Positions 20,003 to 29,559 of a stretch of 59,973 nt of DNA are shown here, one piece after another. Under the pieces are notes generated by a model, which saw only the letters and a list, made by a program, of their open reading frames with translations, was not told the DNA's origin and made no database searches. How positions within the stretch are numbered: position 1 is the stretch's first letter; every line of letters begins with the position of its first letter. Origin of the DNA: NORP240 sp942492445 (GTDB lineage Bacteria > Pseudomonadota > Gammaproteobacteria > Pseudomonadales > Pseudohongiellaceae); NCBI GenBank assembly GCA_942492445.1, contig CALOEW010000039.1:1-59973 (forward strand), read 5' to 3'. Position numbers and translations under genes: made by a program.

Positions 20003-20302
20003 ACGAGTATCCTTTTATTGTTAATTCTTTGTGAACTCTGTGGCGCAACCACACAACACGAAGTGGCACCACAAACCCGGATACCCGTTCGATGAAGTGA
20101 CGGGGCTCGGGAATTGTAGGGTACAACGTTCAGGCAGCAGTTGATAGCAAGCATCACCTGATTGTCCACCAGAAGTGACCAACCAGGGCACCGAGACACT
20201 GGAGGTGGTGGCCGATCGATTGCAGCCGGAAGGCAATTGAATTCAATCCTCCGGCTGCGTCCAGATTGCTAATGACTAGGCCTCTGTCGTTTCGGTAGTG
20301 TC
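20003..20302. other. 300-bp upstream region of the secreted protein gene
   Basis: This stretch presumably carries the promoter of the minus-strand gene at 19238. No convincing -10/-35 pair or other gene is seen. Two overlapping minus frames of 66 and 71 codons have no features. Confidence 0.35.
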
Positions 20303-20322
20303 AAAAGTGCTTCGCACTTTTT
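20303..20322. terminator. Hairpin, likely bidirectional terminator
   Basis: AAAAGTGC and GCACTTTT pair around a 3-base loop (TTC), with As before and Ts after. This is the form of a compact intrinsic terminator readable on both strands. It lies just past the 3' side of the amine dehydrogenase fragment. Confidence 0.55.
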
Positions 20323-20489
20323 CCTCAGGGGCGGTCCCGGTGCTTGGTTAAGCCACTGAATAAATGACCTCCTGGTCCATTTCTTTCAACAGCTTCATGT
20401 TCATGTACTTGCGGCTTCCCCATGTGGTGGAAGAAACATGCCTCAGCCCGGCAGCCACCAGCATCAAGGCGGAGTGACCACCCGGGAAC

Positions 20490-20699
20490 GCACCGACCAC
20501 AACCACTTGTGCCACAGCAATTGTTGTAGGAGATCAGGTAGTCCTGTCCGTCGGCCGGATTTTGACAGGTACCGATCCAGGCGACGGTAGCCGTTTGCGA
20601 ACCCGGAGGACACTGGGTTACCGTGCCGCCACAGCAACTGCAAAGTGTGCCGCTGAACGCACAAAAACGCCAATAGTCACAGGTTTCGGGGTTACCCAT
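20490..20699 (-). pseudogene. Fragment of TTQ amine dehydrogenase light chain
   Basis: The 70 residues from 20699 carry the unmistakable Cys-rich pattern of methylamine/aromatic-amine dehydrogenase small subunits: CDYWRFCAF, LCSCCGG, QCPPGS, VAWIGTCQNPADGQDYLISY, CCGTSGCGRC. The Trp in AWIGTC corresponds to the first of the two Trp residues crosslinked into the tryptophan tryptophylquinone cofactor. After GRC the family similarity ends, and the region with the second Trp is absent. The frame continues to 20325 with unrelated residues. It also lacks the long export leader normally present, and abuts hsdM sequence at 20700. No large subunit or maturation genes (mauG-like, mauD/E-like) are in the window. 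Confidence 0.75.
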
Positions 20700-20700
20700 G

Positions 20701-20952
20701 TCAAGGATCAGGTGCAGTCTTTTTGAAACGCGACCAACGCAGTTTGTCCTGATCCAGGCTGAACACCGGGTCCTCTATGGGCTTCCCTGTGCGGGCTGCT
20801 TTGGCCTCTTTCAGAGTGCGTGGCTCATCAAGGCGCTTGACAAACAACAGGTAGGTCAGTTGCTCGATGACAGATAGAGGGTTGGAGATGCCGTCGGACC
20901 ACATGGTGTCCCAGATGCGGTCGACTTTGGACTTTAGCTCGCCGGTGATCAT
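20701..20952 (-). pseudogene. hsdM: N-terminal fragment of type I methyltransferase HsdM
   Basis: 83 residues starting MITGELKSKVDRIWDTMWSDG and continuing SNPLSVIEQLTYLLFVKRLDE match the N-terminal helical domain of HsdM subunits of type I restriction-modification systems. The remaining 400 or more residues, including the SAM and NPPF-type catalytic motifs, are absent. The frame ends at a stop directly before the amine dehydrogenase fragment. No hsdS or hsdR is present, so this is the remnant of a lost defence operon. Confidence 0.8.
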
Positions 20953-21278
20953 GTATTAGTTCTTGTTGTTGGTTAACGTGTAGGCCTACTTATGGCCTGG
21001 AGTTAGTAGTCTACAACACTACAAAATGCGTGGGTGGCTGAAGTAAAAATTTCTAAAATATCTTTAGTCTGTGCCTGAGCAGATTAGTAATAAACGAGCA
21101 AGGAGTCCCGCCACCACAGCGCGGGGAACCCCGGGGGTGGGGTCGGTAGATTAGCATTTAGTGTTTTCGCCGAACTTGGCAAATTTTTTCAATTAAGAAA
21201 AAGCAAGAAACAGTTGGTTGGCAAATTGGGGGGTAGCGCGGCGAAATGGTCGAGAAAAGCCCGTAATACGTGCCTATC
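20953..21278. other. 326-bp stretch between hsdM fragment and tRNA-Ser
   Basis: No coding region is recognised. The stretch is AT-rich with short GC blocks (CCCCGGGGGTGGGG near 21132). Its junction with the tRNA 3' end at 21279 is where an integrated element would begin. Confidence 0.35.
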
Positions 21279-21369
21279 TGGCGGAGAGAGAGGGATTCGA
21301 ACCCTCGATAGGATTTTGTCCTATACGCCCTTAGCAGGGGCGCGCCTTCAGCCACTCGGCCATCTCTCC
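21279..21369 (-). tRNA. tRNA-Ser (anticodon GCU)
   Basis: The minus strand folds into a class II tRNA. The acceptor stem is GGAGAGA against TCTCTCC. The anticodon loop is CTGCTAA with GCT, and the long variable arm GGACAAAATCC is typical of serine tRNAs. The T-loop is GGTTCGAATCC. The discriminator is G and the terminal CCA is encoded (TGG on the plus strand at 21279-21281). The position after csrA is a conserved gammaproteobacterial arrangement. Confidence 0.95.
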
Positions 21370-21634
21370 GGAAGGCGAAATAATAGCATAGCCAACGGAC
21401 GTTGTGTGAAGCTTAGTGGTCCGGAGTTCTCCTGCCCGCAGTGGTGAAGCAATCAGTTGATGAGGTTGCTGATCTCCGCGCTGAAGTGGCTCTGTTCACC
21501 GGACTGGCGACACGCATGCCGGCTGTTCACCGGCAACTCGGGCCCGGACACTGGCCTTCGAATCAGGTAATCCCTGCACGCCGCCAAATGTTGTGTGCCA
21601 GCAGGAAACCAGGAATGGAGATGGGTGTTTACTT

Positions 21635-21838
21635 TCAGGATTCGTTTTCCGATTCGTCGGGGTCGTCACCGGTTTTTTCTTTCTGTATGCGTTGGTAAAT
21701 CTCCTCGCGATGCACGGCCACGTCCTTTGGAGCATTGACTCCTATGCGCACCTGGTTGCCCTTGACACCCAGTACTGTGATGGTGACATCGTCCCCTACC
21801 ATCAAGGTCTCCCCGATTCGGCGGGTTAGAATCAGCAT
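21635..21838 (-). CDS. csrA: Carbon storage regulator CsrA
   Basis: This 67-aa homodimeric RNA-binding protein controls translation of many mRNAs by binding GGA motifs near ribosome sites. The full family sequence is visible: MLILTRRIGETLMVGDDV, VLGVKGNQVRIGVNAPKDV, then AVHREEIYQRIQ, including the RNA-contacting first strand and VAVHREEI. The C-terminal tail is acidic (DDPDESENES). A good GGAGG lies before the ATG. It follows lysC after about 200 bp, enough for its own promoter. Confidence 0.97.
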   Translation of the reverse strand: MLILTRRIGETLMVGDDVTITVLGVKGNQVRIGVNAPKDVAVHREEIYQRIQKEKTGDDPDESENES

Positions 21839-22041
21839 TTGCTACCTCCATTTACCATTCCATTGCCAGGCCCATTATTCACGTATTTTGGTTACTTGGA
21901 AATACCCAATTCGGATCTTCGTATCCCGGGTGTGCATACTCCAACCCGGTTCCGACTGCCACCCGCGGACTGTACCTGCGAAACCTCAATTTCCAAGGCC
22001 TGGAATCCACGCCCGAATCCAGATCCCCTTTCCCGTGCGGA

Positions 22042-23292
22042 CTAGCCTTCTCCGTCGGTTTCCGGCTCGTACTCCGGATCCCCCAACTCGAAAGCAGCAT
22101 GCAGTGCTCTGACCGCCAGCTCCAGGTATTTTTCTTCGATGACAATGGATATTTTTATTTCCGAGGTAGTGATGACCTGGATATTGATATTTTCAGCGGC
22201 CAGGGTCTTGAACATTCTGCTGGCGACACCCGCATGGGACCGCATCCCCACGCCTACGATGGACACCTTGGCGATCCGGTCGTCGACGGCGACTTTTTTT
22301 GCACCTATCTCGGTTGCCACCTGCTCCAGGATTTCCCTTGTCTGTCGGCTGTCGCCTCGTTTTACGGTGAATGTAATATCCGTGGTGCCGTCAGCGGAGA
22401 CATTCTGCACAATGACATCCACCTCGATACCGGCATCACTCACCGGGCCAATCACCTTGTAGGCAACCCCGGGAACATCCGGCACGCCGGACACGGTAAT
22501 CTTGGCCTCATCGCGCGCAAAGGCGATACCCGTAATAGTCGGATCTTCCATATCGCTTTCTTCCTCCATACTGATCAGGGTTCCAGGCCCCTCTTCGAAA
22601 CTGGAAAGCACCCGCAGGGGTACCTTGTACTTGCCGGCAAACTCCACTGATCGAATCTGCAGGACCTTGGCGCCCAGGCTCGCCAGCTCCAGCATCTCCT
22701 CAAAGGTGATGGATTTGAGCAGGCTGGCGTCCTTGACCACCCGTGGATCGGTCGTGTAAACACCCTTCACGTCAGTATAGATCTGGCATTCATCCGCCCC
22801 CAGGGCGGCAGCCAGTGCGACCGCAGTGGTATCCGATCCACCCCGCCCCAGCGTGGTGATGTTGCCACTGTCATCGACACCCTGAAAACCGGCCACCACG
22901 ACCACTCTGCCTTCAGCCAGATCCGCACGTATTTTCTCGCCGTCTATTTCCCGTATCCGGGCCCGCGTGTGTGCCTCGTCGGTGAGGATACGCACCTGGC
23001 CACCGGTGAACGACCGGGCCGGATAACCCCGTTTCTGCAATGCCATGCACAACAGGGCAATGGTCACCTGTTCGCCCGTGGAAAGCAGCACGTCCATTTC
23101 CCGGAGAGGAGGATTGTCGTTTATCGCCTGAGCGAGGCTGACCAGCCTGTTGGTCTCGCCGCTCATTGCGGATACGACAACAACGATATCCTCGCCCCGA
23201 TTGCGAAAGCCGGCGATCTTGTCGGCTACCGCCGCAATGCGCTCAACCGACCCGACCGATGTGCCCCCGTATTTTTGAACGATCAATGCCAT
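22042..23292 (-). CDS. lysC: Aspartokinase
   Basis: The enzyme phosphorylates aspartate, the first step towards lysine, threonine, methionine and diaminopimelate. At 416 aa it is a monofunctional enzyme with the kinase signature KYGGTSVG at residues 5-12 and the GRGGSDTTA loop in the middle. A C-terminal pair of ACT domains (from about residue 265) suggests feedback control by lysine and/or threonine. It lies 84 bp after alaS, so co-transcription is possible. Hom and ThrC, which use its product, are encoded at 37-40 kb. Confidence 0.96.
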   Translation of the reverse strand: MALIVQKYGGTSVGSVERIAAVADKIAGFRNRGEDIVVVVSAMSGETNRLVSLAQAINDNPPLREMDVLLSTGEQVTIALLCMALQKRGYPARSFTGGQVRILTDEAHTRARIREIDGEKIRADLAEGRVVVVAGFQGVDDSGNITTLGRGGSDTTAVALAAALGADECQIYTDVKGVYTTDPRVVKDASLLKSITFEEMLELASLGAKVLQIRSVEFAGKYKVPLRVLSSFEEGPGTLISMEEESDMEDPTITGIAFARDEAKITVSGVPDVPGVAYKVIGPVSDAGIEVDVIVQNVSADGTTDITFTVKRGDSRQTREILEQVATEIGAKKVAVDDRIAKVSIVGVGMRSHAGVASRMFKTLAAENINIQVITTSEIKISIVIEEKYLELAVRALHAAFELGDPEYEPETDGEG

Positions 23293-23376
23293 TTTAATGC
23301 TTACCGCTCTCTAAAAAGCTGCAAATTAAACAGCATTGCCTGCCCGGTTGCAACTGTGACAGCACCGGGCAAACGC

Positions 23377-25977
23377 TCAGAGTCGCTCACTCAACCAGGG
23401 CTCTACACTTTGAAGCGCCGCCGGGACAGCTGCAGGATTACTGCCACCGGCCATAGCCATGTCTGGCCGCCCACCACCCTTGCCGCCCACCTGGCTCGCT
23501 ACCATATTCACCAGGTCGCCGGCCTTGATTCGATCGGTCAGATCCCGGGTTACACCCGCCACCAGGTTCACCTTTTCACCTTCTTCACTTGCCAGGACGA
23601 TAATGCTGCCTTCCCCCAGCTTGTTTTTGAGTTGGTCTACGGTATCCCGCAGGGACTTGGCATTCAGACCCTCCAGTCGTGCTGCCAGTACTTTGACTCC
23701 ACTAACGACTATCGCCTGGCTGGCGATATCGCTGCCGGCAGTGCTGGCCATCCTGGCCTTCAGTTGTTCGAGTTGCTTTTCCAGAGCCCGGGTCTGGGCC
23801 GTGAGCAACCGGACCTTTTCCACCAGGCCGTCTTCATTGGCCTTGACGATCTCCTCCAGCTGGGAAAGTGTCTGTTCCCGGCGATAGACAAGCGCCAGAG
23901 CGCCTTGACCGGTTACTGCTTCAATGCGGCGCACGCCGGCAGCGATGCCGGTTTCACTCACAATCTTGAAAACGCCTATGTCACCGGTGCGCTGTACATG
24001 GCAACCACCACACAATTCAGTAGAAAACTGTCTGCCCATGCTGACCACTCGCACTTCGTCGCCGTATTTCTCTCCGAACAGTGCCAGCGCACCTTTGCGC
24101 CGGGCTTCGTCCATGCTCATGGTCTCCTTGCTCACTTCACTGTTGGACAGAATTTCCCGGTTTACCAACGACTCCACTTGCCGTAGCTCCTCCGCTGTCA
24201 GCGGTGAGGGGTGGGAAAAGTCGAACCGCAGGCGTTCCGCAGTGACCAGCGACCCTTTCTGGGCAACGTGGACCCCCAGAACCTGACGCAATGCCGCATG
24301 CATCAGGTGCGTGGCCGAATGGTTCAGTGTAATCGCCGCCCGGTTTTCCGTCTCCACCTGCGCCGCGACCGAGTCTCCCACTCTGAGTTCACCCTGGCGA
24401 AGAATACCGCGGTGAATAAGGTAGTCACCCTGCTTCTGGGTGTCGGTCACTTCGAAGTGCTTACCGTCAGCCTCCAGGTTGCCGCGGTCGCCGACCTGCC
24501 CGCCCGACTCTCCGTAGAAGGGACTGTGGTCGAGGATCAGGTCCGCCTCGGCTCCGGTTTCGATGCACTCAACCGGATGACCGCCCTGATAAATCGCCTG
24601 TACGGTCCCCTGCCCCTGCAGACTGTCGTAGCCAATAAAATCAGTGGCCCCCTCCAGTTCGATCACCAGTTTCTCAACTGCGCCGAAACTGCTTGCTGAC
24701 CGGGCCCGGGTTTTCTGTTCGTTCATGGCGGTCTCAAACCCCTCATGATCCAGGGTCAACCCGTGCTCCCTGGCCACGTCGGCGGTTAGGTCAACGGGAA
24801 AACCGTAGGTATCGTAAAGCCGGAACACGGTTTCGCCCGGAATCACTTTCCCGTCCAGTTTCCCGATCGCCTGCTCAAGAATTCCCATGCCATGTTCAAG
24901 TGTTCTGGCAAACTGCTGCTCTTCCTCCTGCAACACTTTTTCCACGAAACCCTGCCGCTCCACCAGCTCCGGATAGGCAGCGCCCATGGCCTCCACCAGC
25001 GCACTGACCAGCCGGTAAAAAAAGACCTCCTTGATCCCCAACTGGTAACCGTGTCGGACCGCACGCCTGATAATACGACGCAGCACATAGCCCCTACCCT
25101 CGTTGGAGGGAATTACTCCATCTACGATGAGAAATGAACAGGAACGTATATGGTCGGCGATAACCTGCAGCGAGGGGCGGGCAAGATCGCTTTCTCCGGT
25201 AATCTGTGCGGCGGACCTCAGCAGAGTCTGGAACAGATCGATCTCGTAATTGCTGTGCACCCCCTGCATGACCGCGGCGACCCGCTCCAGGCCCATTCCG
25301 GTATCCACCGATGGCTTGGGCAACGGCCTCAGCTCGCCGTCCGGTTGCCTGTCGAATTGCATGAACACCAGATTCCAGATTTCAATGTAACGGTCACCGT
25401 CCTCCTCCGGGCTGCCCGGAGGACCACCCTCGACATCCGGCCCGTGGTCATAAAAGATTTCCGAGCAGGGCCCACAGGGTCCCGTGTCACCCATTGCCCA
25501 GAAGTTGTCTTTTTCGTCCAGGCGGGAAAAGCGCTGCGGGTCCGCCTTGATTTCGTCAAGCCAGATTGAGGCCGCCTCGCCATCCTCCCGGAATACCGTC
25601 ACCCAGAGCTTTTCTTTCGGCAGGCCCAGTTCAATGGTGAGAAACTCCCAGGCAAACTGAATCGCCTCACGCTTGAAATAGTCGCCAAAACTGAAATTGC
25701 CCAGCATCTCGAAAAAGGTATGGTGTCGGGAGGTATAGCCCACGTTTTCCAGGTCGTTGTGTTTACCCCCGGCACGAACACAGCGCTGGGAACTGGTGGC
25801 GCGCAAACACTCTCGTGTCTCCTCTCCCAGAAACGCCTCCTTGAACTGCACCATGCCGGCGTTGGTAAACAGCAGCGTGGGGTCGTTACCCGGCACCAGG
25901 GAACTGCTGTTCACAACCTGGTGCCCGTTGCGGGCAAAATAGTCTAGGAACTTATTTCTGATATCGGCGCTTTTCAT
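23377..25977 (-). CDS. alaS: Alanyl-tRNA synthetase
   Basis: The 866-aa class II synthetase charges tRNA-Ala; E. coli AlaS is 876 aa. The catalytic core opens with FLDYFARNGHQVV and SSLVPGNDPTLLFTNAGM. The editing domain has zinc-site motifs HSATHLMHAAL and CGGCHVQRTGDIGVF. A coiled segment near 720-760 and the C-Ala domain with GGKGGGRPDMAMAGG complete it. It is intact. The promoter should lie in 25978-26190, upstream of MITE copy B. Confidence 0.97.
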   Translation of the reverse strand: MKSADIRNKFLDYFARNGHQVVNSSSLVPGNDPTLLFTNAGMVQFKEAFLGEETRECLRATSSQRCVRAGGKHNDLENVGYTSRHHTFFEMLGNFSFGDYFKREAIQFAWEFLTIELGLPKEKLWVTVFREDGEAASIWLDEIKADPQRFSRLDEKDNFWAMGDTGPCGPCSEIFYDHGPDVEGGPPGSPEEDGDRYIEIWNLVFMQFDRQPDGELRPLPKPSVDTGMGLERVAAVMQGVHSNYEIDLFQTLLRSAAQITGESDLARPSLQVIADHIRSCSFLIVDGVIPSNEGRGYVLRRIIRRAVRHGYQLGIKEVFFYRLVSALVEAMGAAYPELVERQGFVEKVLQEEEQQFARTLEHGMGILEQAIGKLDGKVIPGETVFRLYDTYGFPVDLTADVAREHGLTLDHEGFETAMNEQKTRARSASSFGAVEKLVIELEGATDFIGYDSLQGQGTVQAIYQGGHPVECIETGAEADLILDHSPFYGESGGQVGDRGNLEADGKHFEVTDTQKQGDYLIHRGILRQGELRVGDSVAAQVETENRAAITLNHSATHLMHAALRQVLGVHVAQKGSLVTAERLRFDFSHPSPLTAEELRQVESLVNREILSNSEVSKETMSMDEARRKGALALFGEKYGDEVRVVSMGRQFSTELCGGCHVQRTGDIGVFKIVSETGIAAGVRRIEAVTGQGALALVYRREQTLSQLEEIVKANEDGLVEKVRLLTAQTRALEKQLEQLKARMASTAGSDIASQAIVVSGVKVLAARLEGLNAKSLRDTVDQLKNKLGEGSIIVLASEEGEKVNLVAGVTRDLTDRIKAGDLVNMVASQVGGKGGGRPDMAMAGGSNPAAVPAALQSVEPWLSERL

Positions 25978-26197
25978 CTGGCAATTCCAGCTGGAGGATG
26001 TAAGTCATTGAGTCCCAGGTTCCGCCTGGCTGGCCAGCCGGCGGAACCGTCACTCAAAACACGGGGATTATAGCTGCTAACTGCAGAGGGTTGCAGAGCT
26101 ATCCGAGATTATCACAATTCCGGGCGCTCCCCGGATACCGCGCCGGGAAGCTGTGGACAGGTACCGTACCGCACTGGCGGAGATCGCAGGGTACTAG

Positions 26198-26461
26198 GGA
26201 ACCTCTGATTAAGTCCCACAACGCTCTGCGGGAGTCTGTCGGGTGTTGCTGTAAGGCGCCGTGCGCCGGGAATGGTCACTCCCTTGCCAAGCACGGCAAC
26301 GAAGCAGCGACGCCCGACAGGCCCCGCCCCGAAGGGCCTTCGAGGCAACCCCGCTGGCTTCGTTGCACTGCCTAGACAGGTGGACGCATGCCGGCGGCAA
26401 TGCGCCTCGCCAGCAGACTTGCCTGAAGGCCAGAGCATTGTGGGACTTAATCAGAGGTTCC
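26198..26461 (+). mobile_element. IS5-group-like MITE, copy B (fullest copy)
   Basis: The terminal repeats GGAACCTCTGATTAAGTCCC and GGGACTTAATCAGAGGTTCC are perfect. CTAG at 26194-26197 and 26462-26465 is the YTAR target duplication. The right-hand CTAG contains the stop codon (TAG on the minus strand) of the AI-2E family gene, so the element inserted into a stop codon and regenerated it. At 264 bp it is about 100 bases longer than copies A and C, owing to an extra GC-rich internal segment (about 26330-26430). It has no coding capacity. Confidence 0.82.
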
Positions 26462-27526
26462 CTAGTCCTCATCGATAAAGCCGACGTTACCGTCAGCCGA
26501 CAGCATCACCGCAATCGGGCGGGTCTGTGGAAAATGAGCCAGTACAATAAAGACGATAATAAGAAACGGCACACACAGAAACATGCCAACCAGACCCCAG
26601 ATGTAACCCCACAGGCCCAGGTTGAGCAGTATCAGCAACGGGCTCAGATTGAACGATGTCCCCATCATTCTCGGCTCGAGGAAATTTCCGATCACCATCT
26701 GGAACGAGGCAATGACCGCCAGAACCAGCACGAACTGGGTGTACCCTTCGAACTGGGCCAGCGCGATCACTGCGGGAAATATGGTGGCAATGATAGACCC
26801 GACAGTTGGAATAAAATTCAGCAGAAAGATCAGCAGCCCCCACACTGCCGCAAAATCCACGTCGAGAATCAGCAGGAAAACATAGCTGACAACGCCGGTA
26901 AGTGTGCTGGTGAACATCTTGATGCTGATGTACTTGCGGATATCCAGCTGAATTTTCTTGATGATGTTCCGCACCCTGCGTTCCCGTTCTGGATTATCCA
27001 CCAGGCTGGAGATCTTCTTGTCAATGCTGCCCTGCTCCAGCAACAGAAAAATGATGTAGATAAAGATAATTCCGCCACTGGTGACTACCGACGTGAATGT
27101 ACTTGCCAGGGAAGCGAAAATCGAAGGGAGATCCAGCCACCCCGGGTCCAGCAGGAAACCCGAAAACTCGCCGGTCTGCTCATCGATCAGGTATTCGGAA
27201 AATGGCAGGTTGCGGATACGCGCCTCGATATTGGCCTGGTAAGTGGGGATTACCTGTCGCACATCGCTGATGCTCGACCCGATAAAATTGACCACCGCCC
27301 AGCCGAGGGCGACAAAAGACAGTATTGATGCGACCAGACACACCGGCCAGGGAATTCGGAACCTCCCCAGTTTGATTTCCTGAAAGCCGCTGGCCAGCAG
27401 GTTGATCAGGTACCAGAGAGCGACCGCAACCACCAGCGGCAGAAGCAAAGCCTCGCCCACGATCAGGACGTAGAAAATGGCAATGACCAGCACCGCCACT
27501 GCGGTAATGTTGAGAGTCTTCATCAA
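26462..27526 (-). CDS. AI-2E family transporter (PerM/YdiK-like)
   Basis: The 354-aa inner membrane protein has about seven or eight hydrophobic helices: two at the N-terminus (AVAVLVIAIFYVLIVGEALLL and following), an amphipathic middle part (residues 80-140), and a C-terminal bundle including GLLIFLLNFIPTVGSIIATI. This is the normal layout of the family once named after autoinducer-2 export. Actual substrates are mostly unknown, and Na+/H+ antiport has been shown for some members. Its TAG stop is part of the MITE B target duplication. It is divergent from the kinase gene and apparently monocistronic. Confidence 0.85.
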   Translation of the reverse strand: MMKTLNITAVAVLVIAIFYVLIVGEALLLPLVVAVALWYLINLLASGFQEIKLGRFRIPWPVCLVASILSFVALGWAVVNFIGSSISDVRQVIPTYQANIEARIRNLPFSEYLIDEQTGEFSGFLLDPGWLDLPSIFASLASTFTSVVTSGGIIFIYIIFLLLEQGSIDKKISSLVDNPERERRVRNIIKKIQLDIRKYISIKMFTSTLTGVVSYVFLLILDVDFAAVWGLLIFLLNFIPTVGSIIATIFPAVIALAQFEGYTQFVLVLAVIASFQMVIGNFLEPRMMGTSFNLSPLLILLNLGLWGYIWGLVGMFLCVPFLIIVFIVLAHFPQTRPIAVMLSADGNVGFIDED

Positions 27527-27681
27527 CGGTTTTCACCTTGTTACTCAAGTTGCGCGGGGAGTCACAGTGTTCCACGCTGTAACTACGTGATTTTGCGAAG
27601 AATATCACATTTTTCAGGCAGCTCACTCATTACCCTATGTAACTTGCACATTCCTCTGTTTTATAAGGCAAAAAGAACTCC

Positions 27682-29559
27682 ATGGAAGAGCAGGTCAAAC
27701 TGGATGGCTACTCAAATCTTGTCAAGATCGGCGAAGGCGGCATGGCATTCGTTTATCGCGGTATTCAGGACTCCTTAAAGCGCCCGGTCGCGATAAAAAT
27801 TCTTACCCACGAACTGGAAGACCACGGCGAAGCCCGCAACCGTTTCGAGCGGGAATCGCTCATCATTGCCCGCCTCAACCACCCCAACATCATCCACGTC
27901 ATCGATCGCGGTATCAACGAGGACGACCTGCCCTTTTTTGTCATGGAATACATCGAGGGCATCGAACTCAACAACGCCGTGCAGGCCATGCAGCTGGACC
28001 ACTACAACAAGATGGGTATCATCATCCAGCTGCTCAAGGCGCTGGCTTACGCCCACAAGAACAATGTCATTCATCGGGACATCAAGCCGGACAACATTCT
28101 GGTGGACGAAAACTGCAACATCAAAGTGCTGGATTTCGGCATCGCCCAGTTTTACGAAGACCAGGGGCTGCCCAGTGAAAAAACCGTTGAAGGGACGGTC
28201 ATGGGGACCTATAACTACATGTCCCCGGAGCAGCGGGAATCCGCTGACAACGTGACCACCAAAAGCGACATCTACTCCGTTGGCGTGGTGATGTACCGGT
28301 TGTTCACAGGTGAAATTCCCGCCGGACATTTTCCCCCGCCATCGAAGTTGAATCCGGAAGTCACCCCGGAACTGGACCGTATCATTCTCCAGTGCCTGGA
28401 ACCTGTTCCAGAAGACCGCCCTGAGTCGGCGGAGACCCTGAAAATCGACGTGTTGAGCGTAATGAAAGGTGCCCACATTCAGGGGGACCAGAAACTGCGT
28501 GCAGAGCAGGGAATTACCCAGATCAAGGCCAAGTTTCAGCTCCTTGATGTACTGCGGGAAGACCGTTACGGATCGGTGTATCTATATCAGCAGAAACACA
28601 CCGGCAATCTGCTGATCATCAAGAAGAAGACCAACAACTCGCCGGGTTTCGAAACCAGCAACAAGCTGGCCCGTATACAACATCAGAATATTCTCCAGAC
28701 TCTCGGCACGGCCAGGAACGATCGGCTGTTCATCCTGGTCCAGAGCTACCTCAGTGGTGGCACACTGCAGGATAAACTCGCCTTCGAGCTCAGCTGGAAT
28801 GAAATCCTGCGTATCGGCAAAGAAATCTGCCAGGGAATGGAGTTTGCCCACAAACACAACATCGTGCACGGTCACCTGCGCCCCACCAACATTCTGTTTA
28901 CCGACGAAGGCCTGGTCAAGATCACGGATTTTGGTCTGAAGGACGATCTGAGCGATATCAAGAATGCTCACTTCTACAGCCTCCAGGACGAGACTGAGAG
29001 TATCTCGGCCGACATTTACGCAGTCGGCGTGATTCTTTACCAACTGTTCACTGGCAGCCTCCCCAGGCAGGAATCCGACAATCGGCAGGCGCCAAGGAAA
29101 ACCTTTCTCGACCTGCCCGGAGACATTCAGGAGCTGATCACAACAATGCTGTCGACAATCCCGGAGCGCCGCCACCGGGACAGCCTGCAGCGCTGCATAA
29201 GGATGTTCAACGAACATCTTGAAGTGACCGGAACCCGTCTACCCGGAAGTCATGAACCGGATCCGGCATCGGATTCCTCTGGAGTGCCCAGGCCAAAGGA
29301 ACGCTCCAAGGACGATATCACGGCAATTACAGTTCCCAAACTTGAAGACGACGCTCAGGAACCGGTTTTTGAACTGGTCGCCCAGCACAGAAAAGTGCCC
29401 ATATATAAAACCCGGACTTTCAGAATGTTCGGGCTGTTGTTACTCCTGTTTTCACAGTACCTGCTGTTCTTCGACGGTAATCGTCAGATCAGTGAGGTGG
29501 TTCCGCTGGTCTATGACCAGGTTGCGGACAGCTTCAGGGAAATTCTGGGAGAACAGTGA
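27682..29559 (+). CDS. Membrane-anchored Ser/Thr kinase with a second pseudokinase-like domain
   Basis: The 625-aa protein has a complete Hanks-type kinase domain: glycine loop GEGGMAFV (17-24), Lys39 in VAIK, catalytic Asp133 in HRDIKPDN, and DFG 151-153. A second kinase-like domain (about 285-500) keeps Lys314 and DFG 416-418 but has HGHLRPTN (396-403) where HRDxKxxN is needed, so it lacks the catalytic Asp and is probably a pseudokinase. A single transmembrane helix lies near 582-600 and leaves about 25 residues outside. The gene overlaps the phosphatase gene by one base and is followed by an FHA gene, forming a signalling operon. No type VI secretion genes are adjacent. Confidence 0.9.
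   Translation: MEEQVKLDGYSNLVKIGEGGMAFVYRGIQDSLKRPVAIKILTHELEDHGEARNRFERESLIIARLNHPNIIHVIDRGINEDDLPFFVMEYIEGIELNNAVQAMQLDHYNKMGIIIQLLKALAYAHKNNVIHRDIKPDNILVDENCNIKVLDFGIAQFYEDQGLPSEKTVEGTVMGTYNYMSPEQRESADNVTTKSDIYSVGVVMYRLFTGEIPAGHFPPPSKLNPEVTPELDRIILQCLEPVPEDRPESAETLKIDVLSVMKGAHIQGDQKLRAEQGITQIKAKFQLLDVLREDRYGSVYLYQQKHTGNLLIIKKKTNNSPGFETSNKLARIQHQNILQTLGTARNDRLFILVQSYLSGGTLQDKLAFELSWNEILRIGKEICQGMEFAHKHNIVHGHLRPTNILFTDEGLVKITDFGLKDDLSDIKNAHFYSLQDETESISADIYAVGVILYQLFTGSLPRQESDNRQAPRKTFLDLPGDIQELITTMLSTIPERRHRDSLQRCIRMFNEHLEVTGTRLPGSHEPDPASDSSGVPRPKERSKDDITAITVPKLEDDAQEPVFELVAQHRKVPIYKTRTFRMFGLLLLLFSQYLLFFDGNRQISEVVPLVYDQVADSFREILGEQ

Noticed and set aside
22969..24186. A 405-codon plus-strand frame opposite lysC/alaS
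   Set aside because: It is a shadow of the GC-rich third codon positions of the real genes on the other strand; it crosses the alaS-lysC junction and has no domain features.
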